A stretch of DNA of 64,000 nucleotides from positions 62,001 to 126,000 of the forward strand of contig CALYLW010000694.1 of NCBI GenBank assembly GCA_944989445.1. The letters are read 5' to 3'. Every line of letters begins with the position of its first letter. Within the stretch, counting starts at the first letter, position 1. Positions 23,760 through 37,479 of this stretch are shown piece by piece. The stretch is from Ampullaceana balthica (taxonomy: Eukaryota > Mollusca > Gastropoda > Lymnaeidae). The notes beneath the pieces were generated by a model that ran no database searches, was not told where the DNA came from, and saw only the letters and a program-made list of their open reading frames with translations. The position numbers and the translations under genes were made by a program.

Positions 23760-25440
23760 TGACCAACCAAGACCGAAGAACGAGGTTTTCTAAATATTAA
23801 ATTGGGAATTTTAAAAAAAAGGAAATCTGAAGCAGTCGTGTTAATTGTTGAGTATGACGTTATGTCTTGTGCTCCTCTGGCTATTGGGCAATCCGTCAGG
23901 TGACATTTTTTTATTTGAGGGGAAGGTTATTAAAACACTCTAGATGTTTAAGGCCCGGCTCAGAACTAGGTGTCCTTTGTGATTAAATCTCACGGCAACA
24001 AAAGCACACACACACACATAAATGTTTACATCTTGACTCACTAAATTAACATCTTAATTAGTTGACATAAATTGTTTATTTATGCTTTATACAAAGTACA
24101 CATTTCATGTTTTGGTCAGAATATACTGACCCTTAGAAAAAAAAACCCATTCAAAGTACATGTAAACAGATTTTACTATGTATACAAATTTCTAACACAC
24201 AGTAGCAGTCATTCGTTTCATTTCTAGTTGCAGGTCACCAAAAATTGGGAACGAGCTTCTAGATGCTCGAGCCATGACATTTCTGAAGTCACCTCAACTG
24301 ATTTTTAACAATCTCAAATTCTATCGATAATATCTCTCATTTATGACGCACCCAGCATCACATCTCTCACCATTATACCTCCATTGGTCTTCATCGGAAG
24401 CCTGGCCGAAAAAAAAAGATTTATCCATTAAATCCCTGCTGAGCTTTTCAATTAGTTTATGTCTAATACTCGAGCCCATCAAATAAGTCGTTACTACTGA
24501 AAGTTAACCTTCGTATCTATTTCAAGATTGCGTAGTCTCGAAACTCTCACCCACAACTTTTAAGTAAACAAACAACGGATGTGGTGACCGTAAATAACAT
24601 AAGTAGGTTGAGAGTTTCAAGTCGACTTTCTAAAAATATTATTTTTGACGTAATTGTATTTCTATTTTTGGGTATTTATTATAATAACTTGTTTACTTAT
24701 TGTATTTGTTTGACCTATCCAATGTGTTAGTAAACACGACTTCTCGGTCAATGATAAAAAGACTTACAGTTATTTCCACACTATTTACTCGGTTAATACG
24801 AAGTCACGTCTCAATGAAATATTTCTGTTGTATACAAACGGTAACGTTGAAGTTGAAGATGCCCTGTTTGGAATTAGAACCAACAGATATCAGAACTCTG
24901 TAACATACACGTTTATGAGGGAGGTTCAGCATCAGAGAATTGCTTGTTTTTTTTGTTTTTTTTTGTAGTTTTTTTTTAAGGACTGAATTATTTTGCTAGT
25001 TTTCGAGACTGAACGCGTCAATTCGTGTTCATTATTACAACAAATGCAGGCAGAAATACTTTGTCGAATGGCACCTAACCATAATGACTCCCCTTGCCCC
25101 TTGCGTAAGATTACTTCCCTTTCATTCCGCAGCCTCGCTTTGAAACAGTAGGCGGAAATGACAATTTTATAAACAATAATCTAACCCAAGGCCGTGTAAG
25201 GATTGAACACAAAGTGTCGTCTGCTCCGCTGAATGCACTTTCTCATCGTGGTCCCACCCACTTGAACGGCGCACGCTACGTTCCACAACTCCATCTTCCT
25301 ACCGCCCTTGTAAGCTCTTCTATGTGAAACGGCGACATTCTTTTACCAAGCTTAACGGACAGGATTTTGATAAATTGTGCTGTTATGTTTTTGTGTTTAT
25401 TGGTTTCGCTTTTTTGTTTGTTTGCTTTTCTTCTTTTTTT
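23760..25440. other. no gene recognised
   Basis: AT-rich sequence with T-rich homopolymer patches at 24945-24980 and 25410-25450. The frame at 24700-24903 (+) has no recognised domain. Confidence 0.35.
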
Positions 25441-25456
25441 TAGTTTTTTTTTGTTG

Positions 25457-26480
25457 GTTTCATGTGTTGTTGTACTATAGTTGGGTTGTTGGTTTAATGT
25501 GTTGTTGTACTATTGTTGGGTTGTTGGTTTAATGTGTTGTTGTACTATAGTTGGGTTGTTGGTTTAATGTGTTGTTGTACTATAGTTGGGTTGTTGGTTT
25601 AATGTGTTGTTGTACTATAGTTGGGTTGTTGGTTTAATGTGTTGTTGTACTATAGTTGGGTTGTTGGTTTAATGTGTTGTTGTACTATTGTTGGGTTGTT
25701 GGTTTAATGTGTTGTTGTACTATTGTTGGGTTGTTTGGTTTAATGTGTTGTTGTACTATTGTTGGGTTGTTGGTTTAATGTGTTGTTGTACTATTGTTGG
25801 GTTGTTGGTTTAATGTGTTGTTGTACTATAGTTGGGTTGTTGGTTTAATGTGTTGTTGTACTATTGTTGGGTTGTTGGTTTAATGTGTTGTTGTACTATA
25901 GTTGGGTTGTTGGTTTAATGTGTTGTTGTACTATTGTTGGGTTGTTTGTTTAATGTGTTGTTGTACTGTAGTTGGGTTGTTGGTTTAATGTGTTGTTGTA
26001 CTATTGTTGGGTTGTTGGTTTAATGTGTTGTTGTACTATAGTTGGGTTGTTGGTTTAATGTGTTGTTGTACTATAGTTGGGTTGTTGGTTTAATGTGTTG
26101 TTGTACTATTGTTGGGTTGTTGGTTTAATGTGTTGTTGTACTATTGTTGGGTTGTTGGTTTAATGTGTTTTTGTACTATAGTTGGGTTGTTGGTTTAATG
26201 TGTTGTTGTACTATAGTTGGGTTGTTGGTTTAATGTGTTGTTGTACTATTGTTGGGTTGTTGGTTTAATGTGTTGTTGTACTATTGTTGGGTTGTTGGTT
26301 TAATGTGTTGTACTATTGTTGGGTTGTTGGTTTAATGTGTTGTTGTACTATTTTGGATTGTTGGTTTAATGTGTTGTTGTTCTATAGTTGGGTTGTTGGT
26401 TTCATGAGTTGTACTATAGTTGGGTTGTTGGTTTCATGTCTAGTTGTGCTATCGGTGGTTTGTTTGTTTTATATGCTGTT
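25457..26480. repeat. 35-bp GT-rich minisatellite, about 29 copies
   Basis: The unit core is GTTGGGTTGTTGGTTTAATG followed by TGTTGTTGTACTAT and A or T. One strand is nearly pure G, T and A with a single C per unit, so the array has strong strand asymmetry. The last units (26300-26480) are degenerate, with several shorter ones. Confidence 0.96.
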
Positions 26481-26489
26481 GTTCTATCG

Positions 26490-27410
26490 TTGGGTTGTTG
26501 AGTTGTGTTTTGAGGTTGGGTTAGTGCTAACCAACGGTTGGGATACTCTAAACGGAACGTTATTATCTCATCACTAATTCATTCTCCCGGAGCAGTCAAT
26601 CAGCCATCTGTGACTGGTGGTAGAGAGATATATTATCTTGAAGTCAGCAGGTACAAGTGATCTCACGTGGTTAACCTTGATCAGGGTCGCAAATAATCGA
26701 GTTAATATGGGAACCACTAAATGAAAGTAAGGTAGCAAAAATTTTCAATTTACATCTGTCTACGGCAGTCTACGCTATTCTCTCAACCCTAATTACGACA
26801 CAGATTAAAAGTGTCTGGTCAACAGGCAATGTTTAACATCACGCATGCACCAGTCTTACCGTGTGATTGTGCAATCATCTTACTGCATCAAAATTACCAA
26901 TTGCAACCCCCTTCCCCCCACCCAAGTCACATGCAAACGCGTTCCGTTGGCAGGTATAATGACGGGATCGAAGCATTACTCGAGTTGGACATATTTCCTT
27001 TTCTGGTTAATCGAATACATCACATTATAAAAACCAACCAATTTCCTTTAGTGGATAATCGTATCGGCCTTCGAATACAATGTCGTTCTAAAGGGATCGC
27101 TATCGGTGCTTTTATTCTAATCGGCATTTCGATTTTTTTTTAACTGCTCGATCCGATATCACGATGTATGATCGCCGGCCAATTCCCCGACCGTTGCATG
27201 AACCATTTCATTGTTTGCCGTGATGACCGTCAGACCAACAGATCATTTCTGCCATCAGAAAATACTTATCGGTTTCCGGGGAGGTAATGCACATCTCTGT
27301 TGTCAGTTCGTGAGAACGGAGTTGCCAATAAGTTAATAACATTGTGTAAGTGGAATAGTGTGTCACAAACTGGCCTTTTTGTGTTTGCATTTAGTGTTTG
27401 GAAATAGAAT
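26490..27410. other. no gene recognised
   Basis: The frame 26811-27143 (+) has no recognised domain. No repeats were seen. Confidence 0.35.
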
Positions 27411-27414
27411 GTGC

Positions 27415-28170
27415 ATGGTAGCTTCTATATCATACAATTGTTGAACATAGAAGCTCGGAGGTAGCATCTATAACATAGAGTGGTTGGAAATAGGAGCTCA
27501 GTGGTAGCTCCTATAATATAGGGGTGGGTTGGAAATAGGAGCTCAGTGGTAGCTCCTATAATAGAGTGGTTGGAAATAGGAGCTCAGTGGTAGCTCCTAT
27601 ATAGGGGGTTGGATCTAGGGTACTATATAGGGTGGTTGGAAATAGGAGCTCAATTGTAGCTCCTATAACATAGAATGGTTGGTAATATAATGTCCATGGT
27701 AGCTCCCATAAAATAGGGTGATTTGAAATAGGAGCTCAATAGTAGCTCCTATAACATAAGGTGATTTTAAATAAGCGTTCAATGGTAGCTCCTATAATAG
27801 AGTGGTTGGAAATAGGAGTTCAATGGTAGCTTCTATAACATAGAGTGGTTGGAAATAGGAGCTCAGTGGTAGCTTCTATAACATAGAATGGTTTGAAATA
27901 GGAGCTCAATGGTAGCTCCTATAACAGTTAGGGTGAACCTAGAGCACGCGTGCCACAGTCGGCACGCAGAGCCACATCAGCCGGCACGTGAATAAAATAT
28001 TACTTCCTTAATCATTTTCTGGTTTGATTCGATTGATGGCATTTTGCGATAAGGAAGTGGGTTTTGGTTGAATTTTGTGCACGCGGTCCTAAAAAGGCTC
28101 GCCACCACAGTCACTGTCCTATGACATAGATTGGTTGGAAATAAAAGCTCAATGCTTGTCCTTATAACTA
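27415..28170. repeat. about 43-bp minisatellite interrupted by a MITE
   Basis: Units combine TAGAGTGGTTGGAAATAGGA with GCTCAGTGGTAGCTCCTATA. Lengths vary around 38-45 bp. The array stops at 27925 and resumes at 28118 on the far side of an hAT MITE. Confidence 0.88.
27926..28117. mobile_element. hAT MITE inserted in the 43-bp array
   Basis: Flanks CCTATAAC (27918-27925) and CCTATGAC (28118-28125) match at 7 of 8 positions. The left end is AGTTAGGGTGAACCTAGAGC; the right end, reversed, includes GGTGGCGAGCCTTTTTAGGA. Both resemble the hAT CAGTGATGGCGAACC-type terminus, and both carry GCACGCG near the end. The element is 192 bp and non-coding. Confidence 0.62.
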
Positions 28171-28179
28171 GGGGGGGGG

Positions 28180-28440
28180 GCCGGATATGGTTTTTTACTA
28201 TTTGCCGGATCCGGGTAGTTTGGCCCTAATATTTTCCAGATCCGGATTGAGTATCCGGATATATCCACATTTTAGTGTAAGGGGTGTACTTTACTACTTT
28301 CTATTTAGTATTTAATACTATGTCTTAAAATATTTATTCTCCAACATATAGTGAGTATCGTCTATCGACAATGACAGTCTGTGACACTGTCAACGTCAAC
28401 GATGAACATTACGAACTGTGTAGTGTGTACAAAGCGAAAA
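28180..28440. other. CCGGAT-rich stretch
   Basis: Repeated GATCCGGAT/ATCCGGATAT motifs at 28185-28265 in both orientations. This may be a degenerate transposon end; the class is unknown. Confidence 0.3.
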
Positions 28441-28449
28441 GTGTTGTAC

Positions 28450-29450
<1,001 letters not shown>

Positions 29451-29464
29451 CCTGTTATTGTTAA

Positions 29465-30350
29465 CTAGGTTGTGCTGCGGCGCCCACTTTTTTAGGGCGC
29501 CTACGGTGCCCACCTTTTTAAAAAGCCCAACTAACTTGTCCTTGTATGAAAAATACGTAATATTAAACTTCTTTAAATGTAGACAAAGTATTTTATAATA
29601 GGGGTTGTAGGGCGCCTATGGCGCCCACTTTTTTTTTGGTCAAAAGCCAAAGTAACTTATCCTTGTATGATATATACTATATATTCCTGAAATGTACACA
29701 AAGTATTTATATAATATTTTTAAATCCTTTATATTAACTCCTGGTTTCTGTTAGGTTAATTGTTTGCTTGTCGCCAAAACTTTGGATCGATTTTTGATCA
29801 TGTTATTTTTTGAGATAGAGTGTCGCGGTGCGTATTATATTGAACAACCTTTCTGTCGCGCAATAAGGTGCGTATTTTATTGACAACACTTTTTATAAAC
29901 ATATTCCTAATCGATGCGCATTATATTAAACATGTTTTACGACACAACTGCAATTTTGTATTTTTGGATGGTCTTGCGCTTCGTATTATAACGAACATTC
30001 TTTTAGTTATGTCTCGTACATAAAGGATTTATAGTCAAAAACTTAGTTTTTTACGTTTTTTTATTTATTTTTACAGTGCTAATCACCACACGATTTTTTA
30101 ACTAATTTTAGAAAGCAGCGCACCAAATTACTGCACCATAAAATAACTCTTTGAGTCAGTCAGCACTGTTTACAACACAAATCCTGACGTCAAAGGTTCG
30201 TGCGTTTTTTGGTTAATGTTAATCTGGAAACTAAAATGATTATGATTTTTAAGTCGATATTTTCAATTTTTAAAAAAAAGTAGATTGATGTCCCTTAGCG
30301 TTATACCAAAGTGAGTCAGTCATACATAATTGAGGGTAAATATATATATG
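29465..30350 (-). mobile_element. Helitron family A relic, copy 3 (5' end not found)
   Basis: On the minus strand the element ends CTAG (29465-29468) before a T. A hairpin GGCGCCC-loop-GGGCGCC lies at 29479-29501. A second hairpin module GGGCGCCATAGGCGCCC lies near 29612-29630. The interior shares AAGTTACTTTGGCTTTTG-like and AAAGTATTT segments with 38883-39702. Toward 30000-30150 it carries the TATAGTCAAAAACTT and GCGCACCAAATTAC modules. The 5' TC end is not visible. Confidence 0.5.
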
Positions 30351-30884
30351 ATAATTTCTAATTGTAAAATATGTCATATATAGATTATTGCAGTAATACT
30401 GGACCAAATCACTTAATTTTCCTCATTAAAAATATTTTCTGTATGTCATTGTCATTGTAAAACATAACTAAAATTTATTCAACTGTTTTCTTTTTACACA
30501 ATGAAGTTGAATTTTAATTTTACAATAAAACACCTTTCAAAACTCTTATTTGATGTACGCCCATTGAATAATAGTTTTAATGTTGTTCAGTTGTAAGTTT
30601 TTTTAAGAACATTTTCATTGAATAAACAATAGGTCGAACGATTTAAAAATGTAAAATTCTTATAGATAAATGCTTTTCTCTGTAATAACACATTGATAAA
30701 TGTGTATTTAAACATAATGCATGGTATCTAGTACATCTTTAGGCTGTTATGTTATGAAATACATGTAGGGCCATGAATTGTAACTTCATGTACAGTAATT
30801 TCCATAAACTTCTTAAAATAGTTCGTGTATTCTATTTAGGAGTATAAAATAACAATTAAAATCAATATACATGATTTGATAACT

Positions 30885-31890
<1,006 letters not shown>

Positions 31891-32133
31891 AGGTTGGATT
31901 TTCACATCTAACTTTCAAAAGATTATCTTCACTAAGGTGTTATTTATATTCCTCCAACAACTGAAGAGGATCTCAAACATTACATTACATGTAGTTAGCA
32001 AAACGCAAAACAGATGCCTTGAGAGATATGGTGATTTGGTGGCACATGCTTCAAACAGCGTTAGATCCCAGTGGAAAAAACCACTTTTTTCAAATGTCTT
32101 ACGATAGGTTTCAAAATTTTCATTATTGATTAC

Positions 32134-32310
32134 AGGGCTGGCTTTAGGCATAGGCAAACTAGTCATCCGCCTAGGGCCTCCGATTAGTCTTATCATTATT
32201 GGGGGCCTCGCGCAAGAATCTTTCCATATTTATTTTTTTATTTTTCTATTACATTTGGGGCCACCAAATTCACTTCGCCTTGGGCCTCCAATTCCCCTAG
32301 GCCGTGTCTG
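32134..32310. mobile_element. probable hAT MITE
   Basis: The left end AGGGCTGGCTTTAGGCATAG and the right end TCCCCTAGGCCGTGTCTG (reversed) are imperfect inverted copies. CGCCTAGGGCCTCC and CGCCTTGGGCCTCC lie inside. Flanks TTGATTAC and TTGACTAT match at 6 of 8 positions. The element is 177 bp and non-coding. Confidence 0.45.
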
Positions 32311-32440
32311 TTGACTATCTGTAGGTCAAGAAATGACGTTGGACCCTTGACAATGTGAAGTAGAATTCGTAAAAAGAAGCACTCAGCATGTGATGGGTGA
32401 ACAAGTGTAGACTCGGCCAAGTGCATCCGTAGATTTTACA

Positions 32441-32940
32441 TTGTTACGTAATTGTAAAACAAAAGTAGATGTTAATATTGTAACGTATAATAATAAAATG
32501 ACAAAGCTCAATTTAAAACGCGTACACGAAAATGTGCACACCATAAATAAAGATTTAGGAAAGCGCCATCAGGCAATAAAAGATTTAGAAAGCGCACCGC
32601 TGAATATAAAGTACAGGAAAAAAATAGTGCACCAAAATGAACTCGTTTTAAATGTCCGCATGAAGCTGTTCAATATGGGAATGAGATATAATTTATTTCT
32701 TTTTGTCTCTACATTTTCTTATTTTTTTATTTACTGCTTTCGGGCAAAGGCGACATTTACAAAAACTATACCAAAACCATCTGCAGGGGAAAAGGAACCG
32801 TCCTGCCAAATTTGGTCCTTGTCCGTTATTTGGTGCTTAAATGAGATCGGGACAGAGAGCGGCGACAAACATACATACATACAAACATACAAATACCAAC
32901 TGAGCTTTATATATTAGATAGCAAATATCTAATTCCATAA
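32441..32940 (+). mobile_element. dispersed repeat carrying module M
   Basis: It matches 56940-57260 in order: AATAATATGACA/AATAAAATGACA, the GCACACCATAA/GCGCACCGCAA region, module M (about 32625-32690, GTGCACCAAAATGAACTCG), then ACAAAAACTATACCAAAACC. The plus frame 32441-32917 has no known domain and is broken in the other copy, so I treat it as non-coding. It is probably related to the Helitrons. Confidence 0.5.
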
Positions 32941-33119
32941 TCAGAAATTAATTAAATTGGGATAATAATTACAATATTATAGAATGTTTAAAAATATGGG
33001 AAATTATAACTAGATCCGAAAGTGTGGTTTCAAAAATTGTGATTAACATTTTAAGTACACCGAAGCCACATTCATTCTTTTTAATTCAAAATTGGTAAAT
33101 GAAACATTTAATAAAACAA

Positions 33120-33645
33120 ACCCGTAAAAACAAAGTTTTTGACTATAAATCCCTTATATATGAGACATAACTAACAGTATTGATTATTTTCAACGCGACA
33201 AACATTTACAGACTGAATCTGTCTTAACTCAACTTTGCTGCATAACCCTGGGAAGGGTGGGTGGGAGAGGGGAAAAATCTGGTCACCGATCGCTTGACCG
33301 AGCTCAGCGTGACTCGTAAAATGTAAACAAAAGCACGCCGGTACTTCGATGGGTCGCATCAACGCGTGACTGAACAATCCCGTGATAAAAAACAATAACA
33401 AACAGTGAATTTGAATTACATACGTTATATAAGGATACACTAAAAATGCATTGATTTAATTACGGTACGTTCGATCGATCTGAAATTTTGATACTATGCA
33501 TTGTTGGGTGAGACGTGTTTGTGTGCCAAATTTCAGCTCGATCGGATCATGGGAAGTGGGTCATTTTTTACTTTTGTTTTTCCGCCCGCCCAAGACTGAG
33601 ATGACGAGACGGCGGTGAAGTTAATATAAGGGATTTTTTAAAAAA
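33120..33645 (+). mobile_element. dispersed repeat family U, complete-looking copy
   Basis: The unit runs from AAATCCCTTATATATGAGAC (about 33157) to GTTAATATAAGGGATTT (about 33640), so the outer 13 bp (AAATCCCTTATAT) are inverted. The TATAGTCAAAAAC module precedes it. The interior has GACCGAGCTCAGCGTGAC and TTCGATCGATCTGAAATTTT (module N). The minus-strand reading of its right end (A|TCCCTTATAT, then CTGTCTGTCT-like sequence in other copies) resembles the Helitron 5' end at 35644. The class is unproven. Confidence 0.5.
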
Positions 33646-33889
33646 AACAATATTACGTCATTGATATTTGTCGTCGAACACCATCACATTTCATACACTT
33701 AACATCACATAACTTCATCTGCTTTTTGTAGTTACCATCAACGTTGGTAAACAATGATATCTCATCGATATTTTCCATCACTTTATGTCATCGAACATTG
33801 TACTGAAAGCAGCACATACTTTAGATTTTCCTGCTTGTGTCGACTTTTACAGAAAAAATCCATTATTCAATTTATTATTTAAGATGAGG

Positions 33890-33957
33890 TCCTTGGCCAG
33901 ATAAAAAATTTAAACACGGGCCATATTTGACCCTTGAGAAAGAGTTTGGACACGTTT
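33890..33957 (-). mobile_element. hAT-type terminus, partial
   Basis: On the minus strand it reads GTGTCCAAACTCTTTCTCAA then a GGCCCGTG block, the same style as the end at 14586. No partner end was found. Confidence 0.4.
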
Positions 33958-34027
33958 GGTTTACATGATCATGTCAATGAAACCTCTTTGTTTGAATGAA
34001 TAGAGATTAGAGGAAAAAGTAGGTAAT

Positions 34028-34172
34028 AAACACATTGTGTAGTAGATTAACACATTGTGTAGTAGACCAACAAATTGTGTAGTAGATCAAAAAATTGTGT
34101 AGTGGATCAACACAAGTTGTAGTAGATCAACCCATTGTGTTGTAGATCAACACAAGTTGTAGTAGATCAAGT
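34028..34172. repeat. 20-bp minisatellite, about 7 copies
   Basis: Copies of AACACATTGTGTAGTAGATC with point changes. Confidence 0.9.
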
Positions 34173-34179
34173 GAATCTA

Positions 34180-34820
34180 AATTAAACAGATATCGTTGCT
34201 CACATAAAACCCAGGGGTCAGCTTAACGCCAAAAAACGTTGTCACAAAACTCAGAGCCCTTAAACCACGTGACGTCTCGTGCCTCCCCCACAGAATATCG
34301 ATTTTCATCCAATCAACATTCAATGTCATTTCCTCGTGTTTCTGTTAAGAACAAAAAAAAATCAAATTTTAGGCATTAACAAGGTTTTTTTGTGTGTGGG
34401 GGGTATTTCTATGGCAATTTATGACCAGGTATTATCCACGTTGTTGTTTTTTTAAACTCCAGGCGGAATTTATTCCACGTATTCCAAAGGAATTGCCAAC
34501 ATGCTGCCATAATCCACGCCTCTGAATCATGCGTGGTCCGAGGTGGGTGCGGGGGGAGGGGGTGGTAGATATAGGTGGGGGTGGGTGCTGTGAAAACGTT
34601 CATATTTAATGTCTAAGTGTTTCTCTCTTTATTAGCTACAAGTTGTCTTGTTATATTGTTGTCTTGTTTTTGGTACAGCTCTTCAAACTTTCCTTTCAAA
34701 ATTAATTAAACAACATTCACAGATATCTTTAAAAGATCAACGCAGTTTACTACATGCACCGTAATGTCATTATATGTTGTATTAGGGTTATGAATGTTTG
34801 ACATTGATTGAATTGATAAT
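34180..34820. other. no gene recognised
   Basis: Contains a G-rich patch at 34540-34585. No repeat or domain was seen. Confidence 0.35.
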
Positions 34821-34834
34821 TATGTGGGTTACTA

Positions 34835-34891
34835 ATTTTATGTGTAGCGCCTTGAGCCCAGTGGCTAGATAGGGTACTGGCTTATATAAAA
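34835..34891 (+). mobile_element. LINE 3' tail split by a Helitron
   Basis: TGTAGCGCCTTGAGCCCAG, a short loop, then GGGTACTGGCTTATATAAA is the L2/CR1-type hairpin tail. The ATTATTATTGTTATTATA stretch after 35649 looks like its simple-repeat end, separated by the Helitron at 34892-35644. Confidence 0.6.
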
Positions 34892-35644
34892 CTAGGGGCA
34901 AGTACCCGGCTTCCCCGGGTTTAACAACAACAGCAACAAAAACAAAAACAACAACAAAAACAACAACAAAACAACAAAAACAAAACAACAACAAAAAAAA
35001 CAACAAAACAACAACAAAAAAATAACAACAAAAACAACAAAAACAACAACAACAAAACAACAACTACAACAACAACAAAGCAACAACAACAAAACAACAA
35101 TTACAACAACAACAGCAACAACAACAAAGCAACAACAACATGAAGGACATTGTTGTCGCAGGGCAAGGGATGTGGACAACAACAACAACAGCAAAAACAA
35201 CACAAAAACAACAACAGCAACAGCAACAACAACAACAACAAAAACAACAACAACAGCAACAACAGAAACAACAACAAAGCAACAACAACAAAACAACAAC
35301 GACAACAACAAAAGCAACAACAACAAAGCAACAACAACAAAACAATTATTTTTTTGCGATAGTCGCCTTCTTGTTAATCTCGACACCAAAATGTTTATTA
35401 TTTTGCGTCATTATTTTACGTCTTAATTTTCAATAATTTTGATTTTATATAGCTCATATAAGGAAAAACTACATTTGGGCCCCCGGCCCCCAGTATCTTA
35501 TATATATGGAACGAAACCTGTTTAATAACCTTCTCGGTATAATTTTGTGTACGTGTACCAAATTTCACGTTGTTTGGTTGTCTGGATCTTGAGTTATTAG
35601 GGAACAGACAGACAGACAACAAATGCGTCTTATATGTATAGAGA
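34892..35644 (-). mobile_element. non-autonomous Helitron, family B, with internal AAC tract
   Basis: Read on the minus strand the element begins A|TCTCTATACATATAAGAC (TC at 35644-35643) and ends CTAG (34895-34892)|T. Eight nt before CTAG is a perfect 6-bp hairpin, ACCCGG-GGAAG-CCGGGT (34904-34920). The 5' part has CTGTCTGTCTGTTCCC and GAAATTTGGTACACG. There is no Rep/helicase; most of the interior is the AAC tract. It is 753 bp and sits between an A and a T inside a LINE tail. Confidence 0.7.
34922..35345. repeat. (AAC)n imperfect microsatellite
   Basis: AACAACAACA with A-run and AGC variants, interrupted by a unique patch at 35138-35176. It lies wholly inside Helitron B. Poly-Gln/Asn and poly-Cys/Val frames here are artefacts. 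Confidence 0.95.
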
Positions 35645-35649
35645 TATCA

Positions 35650-36880
35650 AATTATTATTGTTATTATATACTGTCCATGTCCATGTCTGTCAAAGTCATA
35701 GACAAACTAGTCACATTTTCAGAATCCTACAGACTTCTGCAACGAAAACACAATCCTACTAAACCTGACCTATCTGCTTAATTACCAAGTCATTTCAATC
35801 ATTCAATATTAACAGTGGAACTTCTCAACAAAAATTAAAGTTAGATAAAATTTTGGTCTAAGGATTTGAAGCAAAAATCCAATGAATTAATTTGAAGTAT
35901 CTAACCTGGGCTGGATTGGAAAGACCAAAGACAGAGAGCTGTGGAGAGGCATGACCGCCTACGCCTCTGGGCACCGCACCTGATAATGATGATGAACCTG
36001 GGATTAAGATTCTTCTCTTGACTTATAGTTACCTTTTCTTGCTTATGATTGCCCTCTCTTGCACTGCTCTTGGTTTATAATTAATCTTAACTTCTGATTA
36101 CCGTCTCTTGATGGCTAGAATGTGGAGCATCAAGACCACTGCCCATGTTCGACACTGATGTTGACTTCTCACGTTATTTTACCTAAATAAAACATATAAT
36201 GACATTACGGCGCATATAAGCTACATTTATCAGTTAAAGAAATGTTTGATTTTGGTTTAAACAATTTTGAAAGCAAAGTTTGAAGAGATGCTTTTATAGT
36301 GCAGTCGTCTTTATAATCATCTCGCCCTCCTGATAAAATATGAGGCCTCGTGATTAATTCATTCAGTCACCGAGCCATGATGTCAGCAACAAGAACACAA
36401 AAGCTGAAACAAATTGCCGTAATTTGCCGTGTGGGGGCGGATCTTGAGTTCTATTCATCCAGCGTAGGCAGCAGGCCCCTTTGTGTGGCATGGATAAGTA
36501 TTGGATATTAGAACTGTTGGACACGCCCCATTTATGACACATCTCAGTCTATTGCGACATCCGTCAAGTGTCGCTATTATCTGAGAATCAATCTTGAGAT
36601 GCATTGGCGCCTGTACGGCAGGGGTCAGGTAACCACAAGTTTTGAGGAATCAGCTTACTTCCAGTAAACGTTTAGACACAGACGTTTACAATTAACTTAC
36701 AACTAAATTAAAAAAAAATAACACCAGTGTTCGGGGGGTAAAAGCGGGTCTCATTCTGTGAGTGGCCAGGGAAGAAGTATCTATTTCGTTTTATCTCTTT
36801 CATTTCGTGTTCAATTCAATCACCTTATCAAAATATGCCACCTTCATCCCACGTGATGGATATTTTGTAGACGCCGATGT
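35650..36880. other. no gene recognised; possible LINE scrap
   Basis: At 36205-36310 the sequence (GCGCATATAAGC, GCAAAGTTTGAAGAGATG, AGTGCAGTCG) resembles the 3' part of the L2/CR1-type LINE on the minus strand. Otherwise nothing was seen. Confidence 0.35.
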
Positions 36881-36882
36881 AA

Positions 36883-37172
36883 GGGATGGTGTTACGTCCT
36901 TGTTAAGGATGGCGTTACGCCCATGTTAAAGATAGTGTTATGTCCAAGTTAAGGATGGTGTTACGCCCATGTAAAGGGTGGTGTTGCGCCCATGTTATTG
37001 ATGGTGTTACGCTTATATTAGGGGTGGCATTACGCCCATGTTAAGGATGGTGTTACGCCCATGTTAATGATGTTGTTACGCCAATTTAACGTGTGGTATT
37101 AAACTCAAGTGAAGGATGGTATTACGCCCATGCTAAGGGTGGTGTTTCGCCCATGTGAGAGATGGTGTTACG
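36883..37172. repeat. about 23-bp minisatellite
   Basis: About 12 degenerate copies of GGATGGTGTTACGCCCATGT plus TAA. Confidence 0.88.
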
Positions 37173-37359
37173 AACCAGCTCGCCGTAAGGGCAAGCATAC
37201 AACACCCACACGGCTCAAGCCAATGCTGACCGGTAAAGTTACGGTCAACCGTGTCCAGTAACAAGATGACCCTCCATCAGTTCAGGTTTCATCATTCTCT
37301 GCCCTACGTCACAGCGGCCTAAAGTTCTCAGAGCACGCTACCGAGGTTATGGACTTTTA

Positions 37360-37475
37360 CTTCATACTCAACACCACGGAGTTATGGACCTTTAGTTTAA
37401 ACCCAACACCACGGAGTTGTGGATCTTTGGTTCAAAACAACACCACGGAGTTGTGGACCTTTAGTTTATGTGTTG
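37360..37475. repeat. short tandem repeat, 3-4 copies
   Basis: CACCACGGAGTTGTGGAC(C/T)TTTAGTTTA-type units of about 34-38 bp; the part CACGGAGTT.TGGA is conserved. CCACGGAGTTGTGG is a near-palindrome. Confidence 0.75.
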
Positions 37476-37479
37476 CACG

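Noticed and set aside
32441..32917. 158-codon plus frame as a gene
   Set aside because: The sequence is a dispersed repeat whose other copy (56940-57250) is not open, and no domain is recognised.
35140..35436. Poly-Gln/Asn frames
   Set aside because: They are translations of the AAC microsatellite inside a Helitron.
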